Below the pieces are notes generated by a model. It worked only from the letters and a program-made list of their open reading frames with translations. It was not told where the DNA came from and did no database searches. Source: Planctomycetota bacterium (lineage in GTDB: Bacteria; Planctomycetota; SZUA-567; H5-PLA8). Taken from it: a stretch of DNA of 64,000 bases. This document shows positions 61,678-64,000 of this stretch, in pieces. Position 1 is the first letter of the stretch; the number at the start of each line of letters is the position of its first letter. A program made the translations under genes and the position numbers. The DNA lies in NCBI GenBank assembly GCA_015075375.1, contig JABTUM010000002.1, positions 1,785,393 to 1,849,392 on the forward strand, read 5' to 3'.

Positions 61678-62679
61678 ATGGGCGGGCAGGACGGCAAGAT
61701 CAAGGTGGGGTTCATCGGCTGCGGCGGCATCATGAACGGGCACGTTCAGCGCCTGAAGAACACGTCCGCGGAGATCGTGGCGCTGGCGGACACGTCGCCG
61801 GAATCGATTCAGCGGCTGAAGAAAAACAATCCGCACTTGGCGGACGTTCCGGAGTTCGGCGACTGGAAGAAGATGCTGAAGGAAGCGAAGCTCGACGCAA
61901 TCGAGATCGGCAGCCCGCATACGGTTCACTACGAGCAGACGTGCGCATCGCTGGAGAAGGGCCTGCATGTCCTGACCGAAAAGCCGATGACGTGCACGAG
62001 CGCCCACGCGCGGGACATCATCAAGCGCGCGAAGAAGGCCAAGAAGATCGTCGCGATCAGCTACCAGCGCCACTACCAGGGCACGTACCGCTACATGCGC
62101 GACTTGGTGCAGAGCGGCGCGCTGGGCGAAGTGCAGTACGTGGCGGCCTTCCAGGCGCAGGAATGGCTCAAGGCCGTGCAGGGCACGTGGCGGCAAACCC
62201 AGGCGCTGGGCGGCGGCGGCCAGATCAACGATTCGGGCTCGCACCTGCTCGACATGGTGATGTGGACCAGCGGGCTGGTGGCCGAGGAAGTGAGCTGCCG
62301 GCAGGAATTCTTCGGCACCGAGGTGGACATCAACAGCGCGGTGAACGTGAAGTTCACGAACGGGGCGCTGGGCACGATCAGCATCATCGGCAACGCGCCG
62401 AGCTGGTGGGAAGACTTCACGATCTACGGCAGCAAGGGCGCGGTCTACAACCGCAACGGCAAGATCACCTGGCAGCAGGGGCACAAGGAGCCCGTGATCG
62501 AACTGGCCAAGGGCGTGGACTGGATGGATCCGGACTCCAACTTCATCGCGGCGATCAAGGGCGAGTGCGAAGTCGGCTGCCCGCCGGAGATCGGCCTGCG
62601 CGTGATCGAATTGACCGAAGCCGCGTGGCGCAGCCACGAAGCCGCGGGCAAGGTGGTCAAGGTCGAACGCGCCGACTAA
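61678..62679 (+). CDS. Gfo/Idh/MocA-family oxidoreductase
   Basis: NAD(P)-dependent sugar or inositol dehydrogenase family. The fingerprint is VGFIGCGGIMNGHVQRL, and the EKP motif is LTEKPMTCTSAHARD. The C-terminal catalytic helix is INDSGSHLLDMVMWTSG, with the expected Asp and His positions. No signal peptide or Tat motif is seen, so it is cytoplasmic, unlike many planctomycete relatives. GGAGG lies about 12 bases before the ATG. It follows the MoxR operon by 183 bases and ends in its own terminator, so it is probably monocistronic. The substrate is unknown. Confidence 0.9.
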   Translation: MGGQDGKIKVGFIGCGGIMNGHVQRLKNTSAEIVALADTSPESIQRLKKNNPHLADVPEFGDWKKMLKEAKLDAIEIGSPHTVHYEQTCASLEKGLHVLTEKPMTCTSAHARDIIKRAKKAKKIVAISYQRHYQGTYRYMRDLVQSGALGEVQYVAAFQAQEWLKAVQGTWRQTQALGGGGQINDSGSHLLDMVMWTSGLVAEEVSCRQEFFGTEVDINSAVNVKFTNGALGTISIIGNAPSWWEDFTIYGSKGAVYNRNGKITWQQGHKEPVIELAKGVDWMDPDSNFIAAIKGECEVGCPPEIGLRVIELTEAAWRSHEAAGKVVKVERAD

Positions 62680-62705
62680 GCGCGTCGAATCGGAACGTGC
62701 ATGGG

Positions 62706-62740
62706 AAGCGGAGGGCCGGCAACGGTCCTCCGCTTTTTTT
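62706..62740 (+). terminator. Rho-independent terminator
   Basis: A 12-bp stem (AAGCGGAGGGCC/GGTCCTCCGCTT, one G-U) with a GGCAAC loop is followed by a run of T. It lies 27 bases after the Gfo/Idh/MocA stop codon. Confidence 0.95.
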
Positions 62741-62764
62741 GCGCTCGCTCAGCGGCGGCGGCTA

Positions 62765-64000
62765 TCAAACGTCGGCCATGAACAAGCGCGCGCGCGTCGG
62801 TTCCAGATCCACGGCAAGGGACCCGTTCGAACCTGCGGCTTTGCCGCTCACGAGGTCCAGCCACGTTCCGCCGCCGGCTTGCAGCGTGGCCTGAGCGGGC
62901 TCGGCGCCGAAGTTCGCGGCGAGCACATACTCGCGGCCGTCCAGGCCCGTAATGCGCACGGCACGCAGCATGCCCGGCGCTTCGAGGCGCCGCGCTTGAT
63001 TGCGCTCGTGGAACGTCCGTGTCGCGGCGGCAGATACCGACGAGAACAGCACCACGCCCGTATCGAGCAGCGTGGCCGGACCGTTCACGGCTTCGCGCGT
63101 CCAGCGTCCGGGCCAGCAGAGCGCATCGGTAAGGATGCTGCCGCAGTAGCCGCCGATCCGCGCCCCCCTGCGCAGCAGGCTCCAAGAAGCCGCGCCGTAC
63201 ACCCCCACCCCGCCCAGCACGTCGTCCACGTTGACCCAAGGCGAAGCGAGGTCCAGCGACTCCGGCTCGCCCAGGCGCCCCTCCAGCGTGCGCGCGCCGC
63301 CGGCCGCGTGGTACGTGCGCCGGCCCGCGTTGAAGAAATCGTTCGGGACTTCCCACTTCACGCCTTCCAGCGCCTCGATGTATACGCGCCGCTCGGCCAG
63401 CGTCGCGAACTCCAGCCGCAGCACCGTCCGGTCGTCGGGCAGCGCGGCGAAGACCAGCCGGTGGTCGATCCACCACTCGTCGGCCTTCCAGCCCTCGGCG
63501 ACGGACTTGGGCTTCTTGTCGCTCATCTTCCCGCTGGTGACGAAGCCGCCGGGAAACGTTTCGATGTGCTTGGCGTGGACGTCGCCCTTCTGTTCGGTCT
63601 CGCCCATGAAGCGGATTGCGCCGGCGAGGTTGCGCTTCCATTCGGCAAGGCTGCCGTCCTGGGGCGGAAGGCACAGGCCCATCGGGCCTTCGCTGGAGCG
63701 CCAGCAGAAGCTGGCCATGCGCGTGGGGCTGCGGTGAAAGACCGCGCCGTGCTCGGGTTCGGCCCAACCGCCTTGCACGGTCGCTTCCAGGCCGCGCGCG
63801 GGCTTGGCCGGCTCGAAAGGAAAGCGTTCGGCCCACCGCCGCAGCATCGAGAGGACCGAGGCCTTGTCCGACTCGAGGCGCGTGTAATACACCTCGCTGT
63901 TGCGGCGCAGGTGCGCGAGGCGCTTGGAGAGAAACGAACCGTCCTCGTTGTGCTTCTGCTCGTGCGCGATCAGGTTCAACTGCCCCTTCAGCAGATCCCA
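62765..64000 (-). CDS. Unknown protein, incomplete at the right edge
   Basis: The frame stays open to the last base of the window, so the N-terminus lies outside; a TTG at 63979 is probably internal. About 410 residues are present. They are beta-rich, with WWIDHRLVFAALPDDRTVLRLEF, GVGVYGAASWSLLRRG and a C-terminal small domain (VRITGLDGREYVLAANFGAEPAQATLQAGGGTWLDLVSG) resembling the all-beta tail of glycoside hydrolases. The style suggests a carbohydrate-active enzyme, but I recognise no catalytic motif and make no firm assignment. It converges on the Gfo/Idh/MocA gene across the terminator. Confidence 0.7.
   Translation of the reverse strand, partial: WDLLKGQLNLIAHEQKHNEDGSFLSKRLAHLRRNSEVYYTRLESDKASVLSMLRRWAERFPFEPAKPARGLEATVQGGWAEPEHGAVFHRSPTRMASFCWRSSEGPMGLCLPPQDGSLAEWKRNLAGAIRFMGETEQKGDVHAKHIETFPGGFVTSGKMSDKKPKSVAEGWKADEWWIDHRLVFAALPDDRTVLRLEFATLAERRVYIEALEGVKWEVPNDFFNAGRRTYHAAGGARTLEGRLGEPESLDLASPWVNVDDVLGGVGVYGAASWSLLRRGARIGGYCGSILTDALCWPGRWTREAVNGPATLLDTGVVLFSSVSAAATRTFHERNQARRLEAPGMLRAVRITGLDGREYVLAANFGAEPAQATLQAGGGTWLDLVSGKAAGSNGSLAVDLEPTRARLFMADV

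Overview
The window is GC-rich, bacterial and densely coded, probably from a metagenomic assembly. Several traits point to the Planctomycetota or a related PVC-type phylum such as Lentisphaerae, Hydrogenedentota or Sumerlaeota. These are a MoxR-DUF58-vWA-DUF4175-like membrane operon, four Gfo/Idh/MocA oxidoreductases, ExbD-like proteins with an LLLDTMCNAFGG-type anchor, a membrane Ser/Thr kinase, large secreted beta-rich proteins and many short intergenic stem-loop repeats. This placement is an inference from gene content; no ribosomal marker protein is present.

Layout. 1-7.7 kb: an envelope module of an incomplete protein with two related domains, a 1505-residue anchored beta protein and a lipoprotein resembling N-formylglutamate amidohydrolase. 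7.7-9.3 kb: a convergent Ser/Thr kinase. 9.7-10.1 kb: tRNA-Gly(GCC) and a 5S-rRNA-like element. 10.1-16.9 kb: a PEP synthase, NuoE/NuoF fusion and formate dehydrogenase operon linked by ATGA overlaps. 17-20.4 kb: two coupled Gfo/Idh/MocA genes and an EamA transporter. 20.5-28.9 kb: one long minus-strand run of TonB receptor, YfiR-like protein, histidine kinase, response regulator, membrane protein, MotA/TolQ-like protein and two ExbD/MotB-like proteins. 29.1-30.5 kb: a TolB-like propeller protein resembling oligogalacturonate lyase.

30.5-38.4 kb is the most interesting part: a complete Rtc RNA-repair locus. It holds rtcR (CARF plus sigma-54 activator), a sigma-54-type promoter, rsr (Ro60/TROVE protein), three tandem Y-RNA-like genes whose stems covary, rtcB, a small protein with a HEPN-nuclease motif (RNDFHH), and rtcA. 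The third Y RNA carries a complete circularly permuted tRNA mimic: T-arm, 3' acceptor strand, CCA, then 5' acceptor strand and D-arm. In known systems RtcR responds to RNA damage and switches on the ligase RtcB, the cyclase RtcA and the Ro-Y RNA particle. A putative ribonuclease inside the same locus would be a new link between RNA cleavage and repair. Three families of stem-loop repeats cluster here.

38.9-52.4 kb: ankyrin-repeat protein, secreted esterase, acetyl-CoA synthetase, a glycine-rich beta-helix protein that appears to share a C-terminal domain with the esterase, a Gfo/Idh/MocA enzyme and an unknown exported protein. 52.7-61.5 kb: the MoxR (with N-terminal zinc ribbon), DUF58, vWA, vWA and DUF4175-like operon, preceded by a structured leader. 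61.7-64 kb: a fourth Gfo/Idh/MocA gene with a strong terminator, and the end of an unknown gene cut by the window edge. I saw no CRISPR array, insertion sequence or prophage.
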